Assembly: GCA_013285905.1 (NCBI GenBank)
Contig: JABDGU010000001.1
Coordinates: 1 to 64,000 of the forward strand
Length of the DNA stretch: 64,000 nucleotides
Origin: Bacteroidota bacterium
GTDB lineage: Bacteria; Bacteroidota; Bacteroidia; Chitinophagales; Chitinophagaceae
Direction of reading: 5' to 3'
Shown here piece after piece: positions 35,948-44,526 of this stretch (the first letter of the stretch is position 1; each line of letters begins with the position of its first letter). Below the pieces are notes generated by a model, which worked only from the letters and a program-made list of their open reading frames with translations, did no database searches and was not told where the DNA came from. The position numbers and the translations under genes are program-made.

Positions 35948-36263
35948 TATAGTTGCCGTTGATGCTTTTGAAAAAGAGCTTAAACATCTCGCAAAGAAAT
36001 ATCCGTCTATAAAAAAAGACGTTGCTAATTTAGTGGAACAACTATTATATGATCCCAAACTTGGTATTCCCATCGGAAATGATTGCTATAAAATACGGTT
36101 GTCAATAACGTCAAAAGGAAAAGGGAAATCTGGAGGGGCAAGAGTGATAACCCATGTGAAAGTTATGAAACAAAATATTTACCTAATCTCTATTTTCGAT
36201 AAGTCGGAAGCTGAAAATATTACAGACAAGGACATTTTAGCCAGATTGCATCATATAGAGTAA
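35937..36263 (+). CDS. RelE/ParE-superfamily toxin
   Basis: 108-residue small basic protein that would cleave ribosome-bound mRNA or act on gyrase. The pattern EKELKHLAKKYPSIKKDVANL, then GIPIGNDCYKIRLS, and the late IYLISIFDKSEAENIT is the beta-alpha order of the RelE fold, with basic residues on the central strands (KGKGKSGGARVI). The ATG at 35937 lies inside the antitoxin gene; a TTG at 35934 is also in frame. Confidence 0.8.
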   Translation: MSFSIVAVDAFEKELKHLAKKYPSIKKDVANLVEQLLYDPKLGIPIGNDCYKIRLSITSKGKGKSGGARVITHVKVMKQNIYLISIFDKSEAENITDKDILARLHHIE

Positions 36264-36308
36264 TCCATTTTTTTAACCCATTCTTAATCATTAATCCTTC
36301 CTTTTCCC

Positions 36309-36316
36309 TACCTTTG
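36309..36316 (+). promoter_or_regulatory. -7 promoter box of mfd
   Basis: TACCTTTG, exact TAnnTTTG match, ending only 7 bp before the mfd ATG. Transcription would start about 3-5 nt after the box, giving a nearly leaderless mRNA. Confidence 0.55.
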
Positions 36317-36323
36317 CGCCTCG

Positions 36324-39300
36324 ATGAATTTGCAGGTGCTGCTGGGTTTGTATCAGAATGATATCCGCTTAAAACAATTAGCGGCCGCAGCCTCATTGCC
36401 CGACCACAAAATCCGCGTCTATTTAGACAATCTTCGCGGCTCTTCCATCAACTTTATAGCAAGTGCTGTTTGGCAGCAAACCGACCTTAACCATGTCTTT
36501 ATTCTTAATGATAAAGAAGAGGCTGCCTATTTTCATAACGACCTGGAGCATCTTACAGATGCCCTGGATATCTGCCTTTTCCCCGACTCTTTTAAACGTG
36601 CCGGGCATTTCAACGAACTGAACAGCAGCCATATCATGTTGCGAACAGAGGCGCTGAGCAAGTTCAGTGGAAAAACTGCGCATAAAAAAGTATTGGTGAC
36701 CTACCCGGAGGCCTTGTTTGAGAAAGTGGTGAACAAAACCTCCTTAGCTGATAATATGATCAGTATAAAGGTGGGCGAATTGCTGAAGATAGATACCATA
36801 CTTGAACTGTTTATTGATCTTGGCTTTAAGCGTGAAGACTTTGTTTACGAGCCGGGCCAGTTTGCAATGCGCGGCGGCATACTGGATATTTATTCGTTTG
36901 GAAACGAGCACCCTTATCGTATAGAGTTATTCGGCAACGAGGTGGACAGTATCCGCATATTTAATCCGGAAACACAGTTATCAGAACGTAAACTACTGAT
37001 GGTTTCTATTTTCCCGAACATAGAGACGAAATTCAATACGGAGGAGAAGATATCATTGCTGGACTACCTGCCACCCAATACCATCATCTGGGCAAAAGAC
37101 CTTGACTTTACTTTAGGACGTTTGTCTAAAATGCAATTTGAGCTTCCTGAAAAAATAGAACTTAGCCAGGTAGCATTAGACCATGAGGAAGAACTAGTAA
37201 AAGAGCTGTCGAGAAACGATTTTGAGGTTGTTGATGAATTTAAAAGCAAGCTAAAGCACAGGCACCTTGTAGAGTGGTATAACCATTCCCTGCAAAAGAT
37301 AACGGGAGATGATATTACAGCCGTAATACAATTTGCTACGGAAGAGCAACCTGTGTTCAACAGGCAGTTCAATATGCTTATTGCGGACCTGCAGGCTAAA
37401 GGCAATAATAAGTATACACCATATATTTTTGCAGAAAACCCCAAACAACTGGAGCGCCTGCGCAGCATTTTTGAAGACCTGAATGCAGAGATATTATTTG
37501 TGCCTGTACCCACTGCTATCAGCAAAGGCTTTATAGACCATGATAAAAAGATAGTCTGCTACACCGACCACCAGATATTTCAACGTTACCATAAATACAA
37601 TGTAAAGCAGGCATATACAAAGGGCAAAGCGCTCACTCTGCGTGCTTTGCGGGAACTACAGCCCGGCGACTATGTTACCCATATAGACCATGGTGTGGGC
37701 CTTTATAGCGGCTTGCAGAAAATTGAGGTGAATGGCAATATGCAGGAGGCAATACGCATTCTGTATAAGGATAATGATGTGTTATATGTCAATATCAACT
37801 CCCTGCACAAAATCAGTAAATACACGGGTAAGGAGGGTACCAAGCCACGTGTAAACAAGCTGGGCAGTGATGCCTGGCTGAAGTTGAAGAACAAAACCAA
37901 GAAGCAGGTAAAAGATATTGCCACCGACCTTATTAAACTGTATGCCAAACGCAAAGCATCCGAAGGTTTTGCATTTGCACCAGATAGCTATTTGCAAACA
38001 GAACTGGAAGCGTCTTTCTTTTACGAGGACACACCCGACCAAAGCAAGGCTACTGCCGATGTGAAACGGGATATGGAGTCACCGTCACCGATGGACCGCC
38101 TGGTGTGTGGCGATGTGGGTTTTGGCAAAACAGAGATTGGCGTGCGTGCTGCATTCAAAGCTGTATGCGATAGTAAGCAGGCTGCCATATTGGTTCCAAC
38201 AACCATTCTTGCTTACCAACATTTCCAAACCTTTACCGAACGTCTTAAGGATTTTCCATGCAATGTGGACTATATCAACCGTTTTAAATCGGCCAAAGAG
38301 AAAAAGGAAACTTTAAAGAGACTGGAAGAAGGCAAAGTAGACATTATTATAGGCACACATGCCCTATTGGGTAAGGATGTAAAGTTTAAAGACCTGGGCA
38401 TACTTATTATAGATGAAGAGCAGAAATTTGGTGTAACATCTAAAGAAAAACTGCGCGAGATAAAGGCCAATGTGGATACCCTTACATTAACTGCAACTCC
38501 TATCCCCCGCACCCTGCAATTCTCTTTGATGAGTGCGCGTGACCTTAGCATCATCAATACACCGCCGCCTAACCGGCAGCCGGTGCATACCGAGGTGCTT
38601 GCCTTTGATGAATATGCTATTCGCGATGCAATATATTTTGAGACAGAACGTGGAGGCCAGGTTTATTTTGTGCATAACAGGGTACAGAGCCTTCCTGAGA
38701 TGGGCAACATCATCCGCAATCTTTGCCCGGACCTTAGTATAGGCATAGCACATGGACAAATGGAAGGACATCAACTTGAGGCAGCCCTGTTGAATTTTAT
38801 CGAACGCCGTTATGATGTGCTTTGCTGCACCAATATTATTGAAAGCGGGGTGGACATCTCCAATGCCAATACCATCATTATTAATAATGCGCACCAGTTT
38901 GGCCTCAGCGACCTGCACCAGTTGCGCGGGCGCGTGGGCCGCAGCAATAAAAAAGCGTTCTGCTACCTTGTTGCGCCACCTTTAAGTACCCTGCCAAACG
39001 ATAGCCGCAAACGTTTACAAACCCTGGAACAGTTCAATGAGTTGGGCTCCGGTTTCCAGATAGCTATGCGGGACCTGGACATACGCGGCGCGGGTAACCT
39101 GTTGGGCGGCGAACAGAGTGGCTTTATAGCAGAGATCGGTTTTGAGATGTACCAGAAAATACTGAACGAGGCCATGCGGGAGTTAAAGACCAAAGACTTT
39201 AAAGAAGTATTCTCTGAAGAACTGGAACGCAAAAAAGATTTTGTAAGCGACTGTACAATCGATACTGACCTGGAGATACTGATACCCGATACCTATGTAG

Positions 39301-39698
39301 AGAACATCACGGAACGTCTTTCTCTGTATACCCAAATGGACAATATAGAGAACGATGAAGAAATGCAAATCTTTGCCAAAGACCTGCAGGACCGTTTCGG
39401 CCCTATACCACCACAAGTGAACGACCTGTTTACCACGTTAAAATGCCGTCATGTAGCCTGCGAGTTAGGCTTTGAAAGGCTCATTCTAAAAAATGAGCAG
39501 ATGCGCCTGTATTTCGTCAGCAATCCCGAATCCCCTTATTTCGAGTCTGATATTTTTAAGCATATCCTCAAGCACATACAAACCCGCACCAACAATGCCC
39601 AGCTAAAACAAGTTGGCAAAAACTTCCTGCTTATCGTAAACAAAATGCGCAGTATGAGTGATGTGCTGAAGTTTTTGGAAGCGATGCAAACTGTCTGA
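36324..39698 (+). CDS. mfd: transcription-repair coupling factor Mfd
   Basis: Removes RNA polymerase stalled at DNA damage and recruits UvrA; 1124 residues, normal length. UvrB-like N-terminal domain, then the RNA-polymerase-interacting domain (YVTHIDHGVGLYSGL near residue 455) and the RecG-like motor. The motor has Walker A GDVGFGKT at 596-603, DEEQ box in IIDEEQKFGV, TATPIPRTLQFS, and the translocation motif near QLRGRVGRS. The C-terminal TRCF domain follows (TDLEILIPDTYVENITERL). Single gene with a -7 box just before its start. Confidence 0.97.
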   Translation: MNLQVLLGLYQNDIRLKQLAAAASLPDHKIRVYLDNLRGSSINFIASAVWQQTDLNHVFILNDKEEAAYFHNDLEHLTDALDICLFPDSFKRAGHFNELNSSHIMLRTEALSKFSGKTAHKKVLVTYPEALFEKVVNKTSLADNMISIKVGELLKIDTILELFIDLGFKREDFVYEPGQFAMRGGILDIYSFGNEHPYRIELFGNEVDSIRIFNPETQLSERKLLMVSIFPNIETKFNTEEKISLLDYLPPNTIIWAKDLDFTLGRLSKMQFELPEKIELSQVALDHEEELVKELSRNDFEVVDEFKSKLKHRHLVEWYNHSLQKITGDDITAVIQFATEEQPVFNRQFNMLIADLQAKGNNKYTPYIFAENPKQLERLRSIFEDLNAEILFVPVPTAISKGFIDHDKKIVCYTDHQIFQRYHKYNVKQAYTKGKALTLRALRELQPGDYVTHIDHGVGLYSGLQKIEVNGNMQEAIRILYKDNDVLYVNINSLHKISKYTGKEGTKPRVNKLGSDAWLKLKNKTKKQVKDIATDLIKLYAKRKASEGFAFAPDSYLQTELEASFFYEDTPDQSKATADVKRDMESPSPMDRLVCGDVGFGKTEIGVRAAFKAVCDSKQAAILVPTTILAYQHFQTFTERLKDFPCNVDYINRFKSAKEKKETLKRLEEGKVDIIIGTHALLGKDVKFKDLGILIIDEEQKFGVTSKEKLREIKANVDTLTLTATPIPRTLQFSLMSARDLSIINTPPPNRQPVHTEVLAFDEYAIRDAIYFETERGGQVYFVHNRVQSLPEMGNIIRNLCPDLSIGIAHGQMEGHQLEAALLNFIERRYDVLCCTNIIESGVDISNANTIIINNAHQFGLSDLHQLRGRVGRSNKKAFCYLVAPPLSTLPNDSRKRLQTLEQFNELGSGFQIAMRDLDIRGAGNLLGGEQSGFIAEIGFEMYQKILNEAMRELKTKDFKEVFSEELERKKDFVSDCTIDTDLEILIPDTYVENITERLSLYTQMDNIENDEEMQIFAKDLQDRFGPIPPQVNDLFTTLKCRHVACELGFERLILKNEQMRLYFVSNPESPYFESDIFKHILKHIQTRTNNAQLKQVGKNFLLIVNKMRSMSDVLKFLEAMQTV

Positions 39699-39793
39699 AC
39701 TCGAATTTATAGAATTAAAGAATTGGCAGAATCGTGGTGCAAGAATTAAGATATTTCTTTAGCAACTTAGTGGATAGAAAGTAATTCAAACCA

Positions 39794-39801
39794 TATCTTT
39801 G
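39794..39801 (+). promoter_or_regulatory. -7 promoter box of the zinc-ribbon/nuclease-like gene
   Basis: TATCTTTG, exact TAnnTTTG match, ending 20 bp before the ATG at 39822. Confidence 0.45.
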
Positions 39802-39821
39802 TTGATATATTAAAACCCAAT

Positions 39822-40439
39822 ATGGCAGAATGTATAAAATGTGGAGCGTTCACAAAATATAATGGTGGTTTGTGTATCAAATGCTACAATGAAAAAAATA
39901 ATCCTCCAGTTGTTTCGAAACTGGAAACTGATGACGACGAGCATAATGGCCTCTCTGATAAAGAACGGAGTTTTAGAGAAGGGATGATTAAAGGCAGAAT
40001 TGCGGAAACACTTATTCAAGAACTGTTTCTCAGCTTAGGTTATAATGTTTTTCGGTATGGTATGGAGAACACCATTCCTGGCATTATGGAACTTCTCAAG
40101 GGGATCCATGATGAAGTCGCTACTGAAATCAGAAGAATGCCTGACTTTGTAGTTCAAAACCCCAAAACGAACAATGTCCACTTCATAGAGGTAAAATTTA
40201 GAGCAAGTGGCAAATTCACATTCAGAGAACTCAAACCTAACTACCCATACACTAACGCTTTTATCATTTTGGTTTCAAAGAGGCACATTAAGTGTCTTAG
40301 TGTTTCTGAGCTTGCCGAAGGTCAGGAGATTACACCAGAGTCAAAAAATTATTTAGGCAATCGAAAAGAGTTTAGTCTTGACAAAGATGTAATAATTGAA
40401 TTTTGCAATTTTGCTTTGAAGTTCTTTGAGAATGTCTAA
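39822..40439 (+). CDS. zinc-ribbon protein with PD-(D/E)XK nuclease-like domain
   Basis: 205 residues. The N-terminal zinc ribbon has Cys4, Cys7, Cys18 and Cys21 (CxxC-10-CxxC). After an acidic linker, residues ~50-130 follow the PD-(D/E)XK order: helix with Glu62 (GRIAETLIQELFLSLGY), Pro107-Asp108 in MPDFVV, and Glu123-Val-Lys125 in FIEVKF. The rest resembles the closing strands and helices of such folds. It could be a nuclease of restriction, repair or Holliday-junction type. It is a single gene without a methylase or helicase partner. Function unknown. Confidence 0.65.
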   Translation: MAECIKCGAFTKYNGGLCIKCYNEKNNPPVVSKLETDDDEHNGLSDKERSFREGMIKGRIAETLIQELFLSLGYNVFRYGMENTIPGIMELLKGIHDEVATEIRRMPDFVVQNPKTNNVHFIEVKFRASGKFTFRELKPNYPYTNAFIILVSKRHIKCLSVSELAEGQEITPESKNYLGNRKEFSLDKDVIIEFCNFALKFFENV

Positions 40440-40518
40440 CATTTCGTCCCGTGTGTATCTTCTTTTCGGGACTCACGTGCATCAAGGACATTTAGTTTAT
40501 ACCTTTTTTACATCATTT

Positions 40519-40559
40519 TATGTCCAATTTTGTCAAATATGGACATATATGTATCTTTG
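40519..40559 (+). promoter_or_regulatory. promoter and operator of the ribbon-helix-helix gene pair
   Basis: TTTG (40529-40532), 19 bp, TATCTTTG (40552-40559): an exact Bacteroidota promoter 23 bp before the ATG. The inverted repeat TATGTCC (40519-40525) / GGACATA (40541-40547) straddles the -33 box and spacer, the position expected for self-repression. Confidence 0.8.
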
Positions 40560-40582
40560 CAAGAATAGCATAAACAGATTTT

Positions 40583-40813
40583 ATGAACATCAGTTTCACG
40601 GAAAAACAGCAAAACTATATTTCGGCACAGCTATCAAGCGGCGATTTTCAAAATGCATCGGAAGTGGTAAGAGATGCCCTGCGCCTGCATGAGCTATACA
40701 GAACCCGTGTATTGGAAGAACTGCATGGTGAGATAAGCAAAGGTTGGGACGGGCCAACAAGCAAACGTAATATCAAAGATATTATTAAGGCCAAAACAAA
40801 AAGTCATAAATGA
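40583..40813 (+). CDS. ParD-family antitoxin
   Basis: 76 residues. The N-terminal MNISFTEKQQNYISAQLSSG followed by DFQNASEVVRDALRLHE is the ribbon-helix-helix of the ParD family. The C-terminal tail would normally wrap a ParE toxin. The next gene overlaps it by 4 bp (ATGA) but encodes a 55-residue ribbon-helix-helix-like protein, not ParE. The upstream inverted repeat on the promoter suggests autorepression. Confidence 0.82.
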   Translation: MNISFTEKQQNYISAQLSSGDFQNASEVVRDALRLHELYRTRVLEELHGEISKGWDGPTSKRNIKDIIKAKTKSHK

Positions 40814-40977
40814 GCAGGGAATCAAAAGAAGTAAAAGCAAACCGAAGGTTCTACAGGCAGGCCAAGATCGTTTTACCCAAGGACATTATGGACAAACTGG
40901 AGGAACAGGCAAAGTTGATAGGCATGGGCTTGAAATCTTACATTAAAAAATTGCTTACAGAGGCAGCCGATTTGTAA
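40810..40977 (+). CDS. 55-residue second ribbon-helix-helix-like protein
   Basis: A short gene starting with ATG at 40810, overlapping the ParD stop. After a basic N-terminus (MSREsKEVKANRRFYRQ) it reads AKIVLPKDIMDKLEEQAK, then LIGMGLKSYIKKLLTEAA. This is the strand-helix-helix pattern of CopG/Arc-type DNA-binding proteins. It occupies the toxin position in the operon but is too short for, and unlike, a ParE/RelE toxin. It may be a second repressor, or an unrecognised effector. Not proven to be expressed. Confidence 0.6.
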   Translation: MSRESKEVKANRRFYRQAKIVLPKDIMDKLEEQAKLIGMGLKSYIKKLLTEAADL

Positions 40978-41146
40978 CATTTCTTTCCTCCTCCCTGTTT
41001 CCAAACAGGCATCCGTCCTTCATGACAACAAGCCCAATGTGTTCGACTTTGGTCCTCTGTATATCCACACAATGAAAAATTTATCTTATACAATATACTA
41101 TTCCGTTTGTGGAAGCGTTATTTCCGTAACCAAATCACATTCATTT

Positions 41147-41620
41147 ATGAAAAAGATCATCTTCATTATGGCTGTCCTGCCACTAGCGGCATTTGCACAA
41201 AAAGCCCAGGAAACAAAAAAGGAATTAAAAGCTGTTACCGTTCATTATGAGGAAGGTATTGTCTTCAATTATGAACATAGAATGTTGAACAATAAACCGA
41301 GTAAATACAAAACAGAAACCCCTGGCCCCGGTGAAATAGTTTTCGACAAGGACGAAAAAAATACCGCCTACCTGAAATATTATACAGCGCTGGAGCACCC
41401 TGAGTATGACTATGGGAAAATGACTGCACAACGTGTTACAATAAGCGCCGCTAATTATCCTGATCTGAAAGGTGATAAATTCGTTTATGACAATTTAACT
41501 GATAAGGCCGAACTCAGCGGCCATGTTACTCTCGTAGATAATGGCATAGAAACACCGATAGCGGAGACAGCGTATCTTGATTTTACGGATGATAATTACA
41601 AAATAGAGGGACTAAAATAG
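41147..41620 (+). CDS. exported protein of unknown function (OstA-like repeats?)
   Basis: 157 residues with signal peptide MKKIIFIMAVLPLAAFA. The C-terminal half (VTISAANYPDLKGDKFVYDN, then LTDKAELSGHVTLVDNG) resembles beta-jelly-roll units of LptA/OstA-type proteins that carry lipopolysaccharide. This is a weak resemblance only. The frame is open 36 codons upstream, but the signal peptide fixes the ATG at 41147. Probably periplasmic. Confidence 0.6.
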   Translation: MKKIIFIMAVLPLAAFAQKAQETKKELKAVTVHYEEGIVFNYEHRMLNNKPSKYKTETPGPGEIVFDKDEKNTAYLKYYTALEHPEYDYGKMTAQRVTISAANYPDLKGDKFVYDNLTDKAELSGHVTLVDNGIETPIAETAYLDFTDDNYKIEGLK

Positions 41621-41737
41621 TAGCCTTAAATGTGGGGCGGGAGGAGGTGTATGGTCATGCTATTTTGAAAAGCATGATTCCGGCAACTTAACCCTTTAAT
41701 TTTTAACCTTTAGATTTTACCATATCATACAATATCC

Positions 41738-41745
41738 TATCTTTG
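41738..41745 (+). promoter_or_regulatory. -7 promoter box of the 41753 lipoprotein gene
   Basis: TATCTTTG, exact TAnnTTTG match ending 7 bp before the ATG; the transcript would be nearly leaderless, as for mfd. Confidence 0.55.
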
Positions 41746-41752
41746 CAGGGCT

Positions 41753-42550
41753 ATGAGGAACATCGCTTTTATTTTCGGGCTTTTATGTGTTTGTGTTCTT
41801 TTTTCGTGCAAAAAAGAAAGCGACCCGGTCATACCTCCTCCTTATTATCCGCCTAACGATACTACGCTGCATACTGCCCAGCCTTTACAGGTATTGATAG
41901 ATATAAGCAACGGCTCACAGGTATATAATGCCTGGGGTAAACTAATAGCTTTAAAATCAGATAGCAGCACTTTTGTATCTGTAGGAGATACGGTCCATAC
42001 GGGATCTGAATACGGTATTGCATTTTTTGTTGACAGCAATCTTCTCAACAACCTGGATGCTGACAGTGTTTTCTTAAACAGTATTTCCATTCCGCACCCA
42101 AGTGGCTACTATTCTTATAAAGGCGTAGCAGATAATTTGGAGAATGGGGTAAACTGGGTAGTGCAGGGCTCTTCGTATGTTCCGGCAATATCTTATAATT
42201 ACTCCGGTGGCTTTCCGTCCTATTCCGGCACATTACCTTATGCAGTTACAAAAGCGGGTGGCATACAATTCACGTTTAACTCGTCTACCGTAAGCAATGC
42301 AGACTCAGTTTATGTTGTTTTAACCGCTCTAAATGACAGTGGCAATACTGTTTCCTATAGCCAGTCTTTCAGTGCCACAGCAGGTGTAGTAAGTATCACA
42401 GGCTCTGATTTTAATTATTTCCCGGTAACTGCTATATCGAAGGGACATCTTACTGTGATGCCGTATAAATATACAACAGCGGCTTTCGGCGATAAGAAGT
42501 ATGTGTTCGTAAAACAGGCAGAGATATCACATAGTGTGAGTATACAGTAG
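41753..42550 (+). CDS. lipoprotein of unknown function
   Basis: 265 residues with lipobox ending at Cys19 (CVLFSC), then KKESDPVIPPPYYPPNDTT, a Pro-rich tether. The rest is beta-rich with aromatic and Ser/Asn content, as in surface-exposed lipoproteins of this phylum. No enzymatic motif seen. Convergent with the RNase G gene. Confidence 0.72.
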   Translation: MRNIAFIFGLLCVCVLFSCKKESDPVIPPPYYPPNDTTLHTAQPLQVLIDISNGSQVYNAWGKLIALKSDSSTFVSVGDTVHTGSEYGIAFFVDSNLLNNLDADSVFLNSISIPHPSGYYSYKGVADNLENGVNWVVQGSSYVPAISYNYSGGFPSYSGTLPYAVTKAGGIQFTFNSSTVSNADSVYVVLTALNDSGNTVSYSQSFSATAGVVSITGSDFNYFPVTAISKGHLTVMPYKYTTAAFGDKKYVFVKQAEISHSVSIQ

Positions 42551-42660
42551 TAAATCGGAGATCGAAAATTCCAAATTCCAAAGGAAAATCCAAATCACGG
42601 ATTATTGCATCAAAATTTACAACAATTGAGCCATTGAGCATTGGATCATTTGCAAATTCA

Positions 42661-44217
42661 TTACAGTTTTATCAGGTCGTCGGTCTTAAGATCGTAGAAA
42701 TGATATTGGGTGAGGGGAGAGTTATTGTCAGCAATCACTTTTAGCCTCACCTTGTATTTGCGATACCATTTCCAGGCTATTGAATTAAAGAAAACGCCTT
42801 TGGTAAGGTATGCCTCCATAATAGGGTGCACATGAAGCGATAAAGAGCGGTGGCCCTGGTCTATAAGGTATTTGAAATCTTTTTCAATATCATCAACCAA
42901 TAAAATAGATGGGCCTATTTTGCCTGTGCCGTTACAAGTGGGGCAAACTTCAGCTGTAGATATGTTCAATTCAGGGCGCAGACGCTGACGTGTTATCTGC
43001 ATAAGCCCGAACTTGGATATAGGTAGTATGGTATGGCGGGCGCGGTCTGTGGCCATCAGGTTCTCCATAGCTTCCACTATCTGCTTTTTGTGTTCCGGCA
43101 GTTTCATGTCTATAAAGTCTATGATGACAATACCGCCAAGGTCGCGCAGGCGTATTTGTCTTACAATTTCTTCGGCAGCTTCCAAGTTGGTAGCGAGCGC
43201 ATTTTGCTCCTGGCCTGACTCTGCACTGCGGGTGCCGCTGTTTACATCAATTACATGCAGGGCTTCGGTATGTTCTATAATAAGATAAGAGCCACTATTC
43301 AGGTTCACGGTCTTGCCGAACGAAGCCTTTACCTGCTTGTTGATGCCATAAGTATCGAATATGGCCTGGCCACCATTATGATAAGTAACGATCTCTTCCT
43401 GGTCGGGAGCTATGCGGGCAATATATTCTTTGGTCTCCAACATCAGCTTCTTATCATTCACCACTATTTTCTGGAAACTTTCGCTTAGAAGGTCGCGAAG
43501 GATAGATGTAGTCTTGTCCTGTTCGTTTACTATTATTTTAGGGGCTTTAGCACCTTTCAGGTTTTTTTGTACCGTCTTCCACATGTCTTCAAGCGACAAG
43601 ATATCTGCATGAAGCTCTGAGGTTTCTTTGCCTTCTGCTGCCGTGCGAACTATCACACCCAGATTTTTGGGTTTGATGCTTTCTACAATGCGCTGCAGGC
43701 GTTTGCGCTCGTCCGACGAATGTATCTTACGGGAAATAGCCACTACATCGTTAAAGGGAGTAAGCACCACAAAGCGGCCGGGCAGCGATATTTCGCAGCT
43801 AAGCCTGGGGCCTTTTGCAGAAATAGGTTCTTTTAATATCTGCACCAGTATTTCGGGGCGGCTATTCATCACCTCGGTGATCTTGCCCGTTTTTACAATT
43901 TCGCCTTCATTTTTGAATTTGCCGAAATCGTCTCCCCATGTAGTGTTGCCATCTATGCATTGGCGGGTAAATTTCAGCAGTGAACGTATATAAGGGCTAA
44001 GGTCGGTATAATGTAAAAAAGCATCTTTCTCATATCCAACATCCACAAAAGCGGCATTAAGCCCGGGCATGAGCTTTTTAACCTTGCCCAGGTAAAGGTC
44101 ACCCACCGCAAATTCGTTTTGCCCGTTCTCATAGTGAAGTTCTACGAGTTTCTTGTTTTCAAGAAGAGCTATTTCCACCCCCTGTTCAGAGGAATTAATA
44201 ATAAGTTCTTTGTTCAT
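42661..44217 (-). CDS. rng: ribonuclease E/G family protein
   Basis: Single-strand-specific endoribonuclease for rRNA maturation and mRNA decay; 518 residues, the RNase G size. The S1 domain is near residues 35-120 (GDLYLGKVKKLMPGLNAAFV), with catalytic acid segments HVIDVNSG and GIVIIDFIDM. The zinc-link-like CPTCNGTG lies near residue 425. The ATG at 44217 gives the family N-terminus (MNKELIINSSEQG); an upstream extension is not supported. Last gene of the minus-strand run HU, TPR, bS22-like, rng. Confidence 0.94.
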   Translation of the reverse strand: MNKELIINSSEQGVEIALLENKKLVELHYENGQNEFAVGDLYLGKVKKLMPGLNAAFVDVGYEKDAFLHYTDLSPYIRSLLKFTRQCIDGNTTWGDDFGKFKNEGEIVKTGKITEVMNSRPEILVQILKEPISAKGPRLSCEISLPGRFVVLTPFNDVVAISRKIHSSDERKRLQRIVESIKPKNLGVIVRTAAEGKETSELHADILSLEDMWKTVQKNLKGAKAPKIIVNEQDKTTSILRDLLSESFQKIVVNDKKLMLETKEYIARIAPDQEEIVTYHNGGQAIFDTYGINKQVKASFGKTVNLNSGSYLIIEHTEALHVIDVNSGTRSAESGQEQNALATNLEAAEEIVRQIRLRDLGGIVIIDFIDMKLPEHKKQIVEAMENLMATDRARHTILPISKFGLMQITRQRLRPELNISTAEVCPTCNGTGKIGPSILLVDDIEKDFKYLIDQGHRSLSLHVHPIMEAYLTKGVFFNSIAWKWYRKYKVRLKVIADNNSPLTQYHFYDLKTDDLIKL

Positions 44218-44416
44218 TGCTACCCTCGTTTTTCCTATACTGCTGGTAGTCCCGCCAATTGCGGGATGCCGGAAACCCATGTACCATTAGTTCTTATGGG
44301 AAGTAAAAACCTATAGAATAACAAAACCTTACACTTTCAGCATAATATAAAAACTATGACGAAAGCGTAAGGATATATCGTAGAAGCAGGTAAATGGGAG
44401 CAGGATATAACCGGCC

Positions 44417-44509
44417 TTATTTATTCTTCTTATGACGGTTCTTTCTCAAACGCTTTTTACGTTTGTGAGTAGCAATCTTATGTCTTTTTCTTTTTTTACC
44501 ACAAGGCAT
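44417..44509 (-). CDS. 30-residue bS22/mS38-like ribosomal protein (AURKAIP1/COX24 domain)
   Basis: A 30-residue, extremely basic protein beginning MPCGKKRKRHKIATHKRKKR. This is the short AURKAIP1/COX24-type protein of Bacteroidota, homologous to small-subunit ribosomal protein mS38/bS22. It starts 17 bp after the TPR gene stop and precedes rng, a linkage that fits a ribosome-related role. Too short for routine gene finding, but nearly every residue matches the family. Confidence 0.85.
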   Translation of the reverse strand: MPCGKKRKRHKIATHKRKKRLRKNRHKKNK

Positions 44510-44526
44510 GTTAAAGTAATTTAAGT

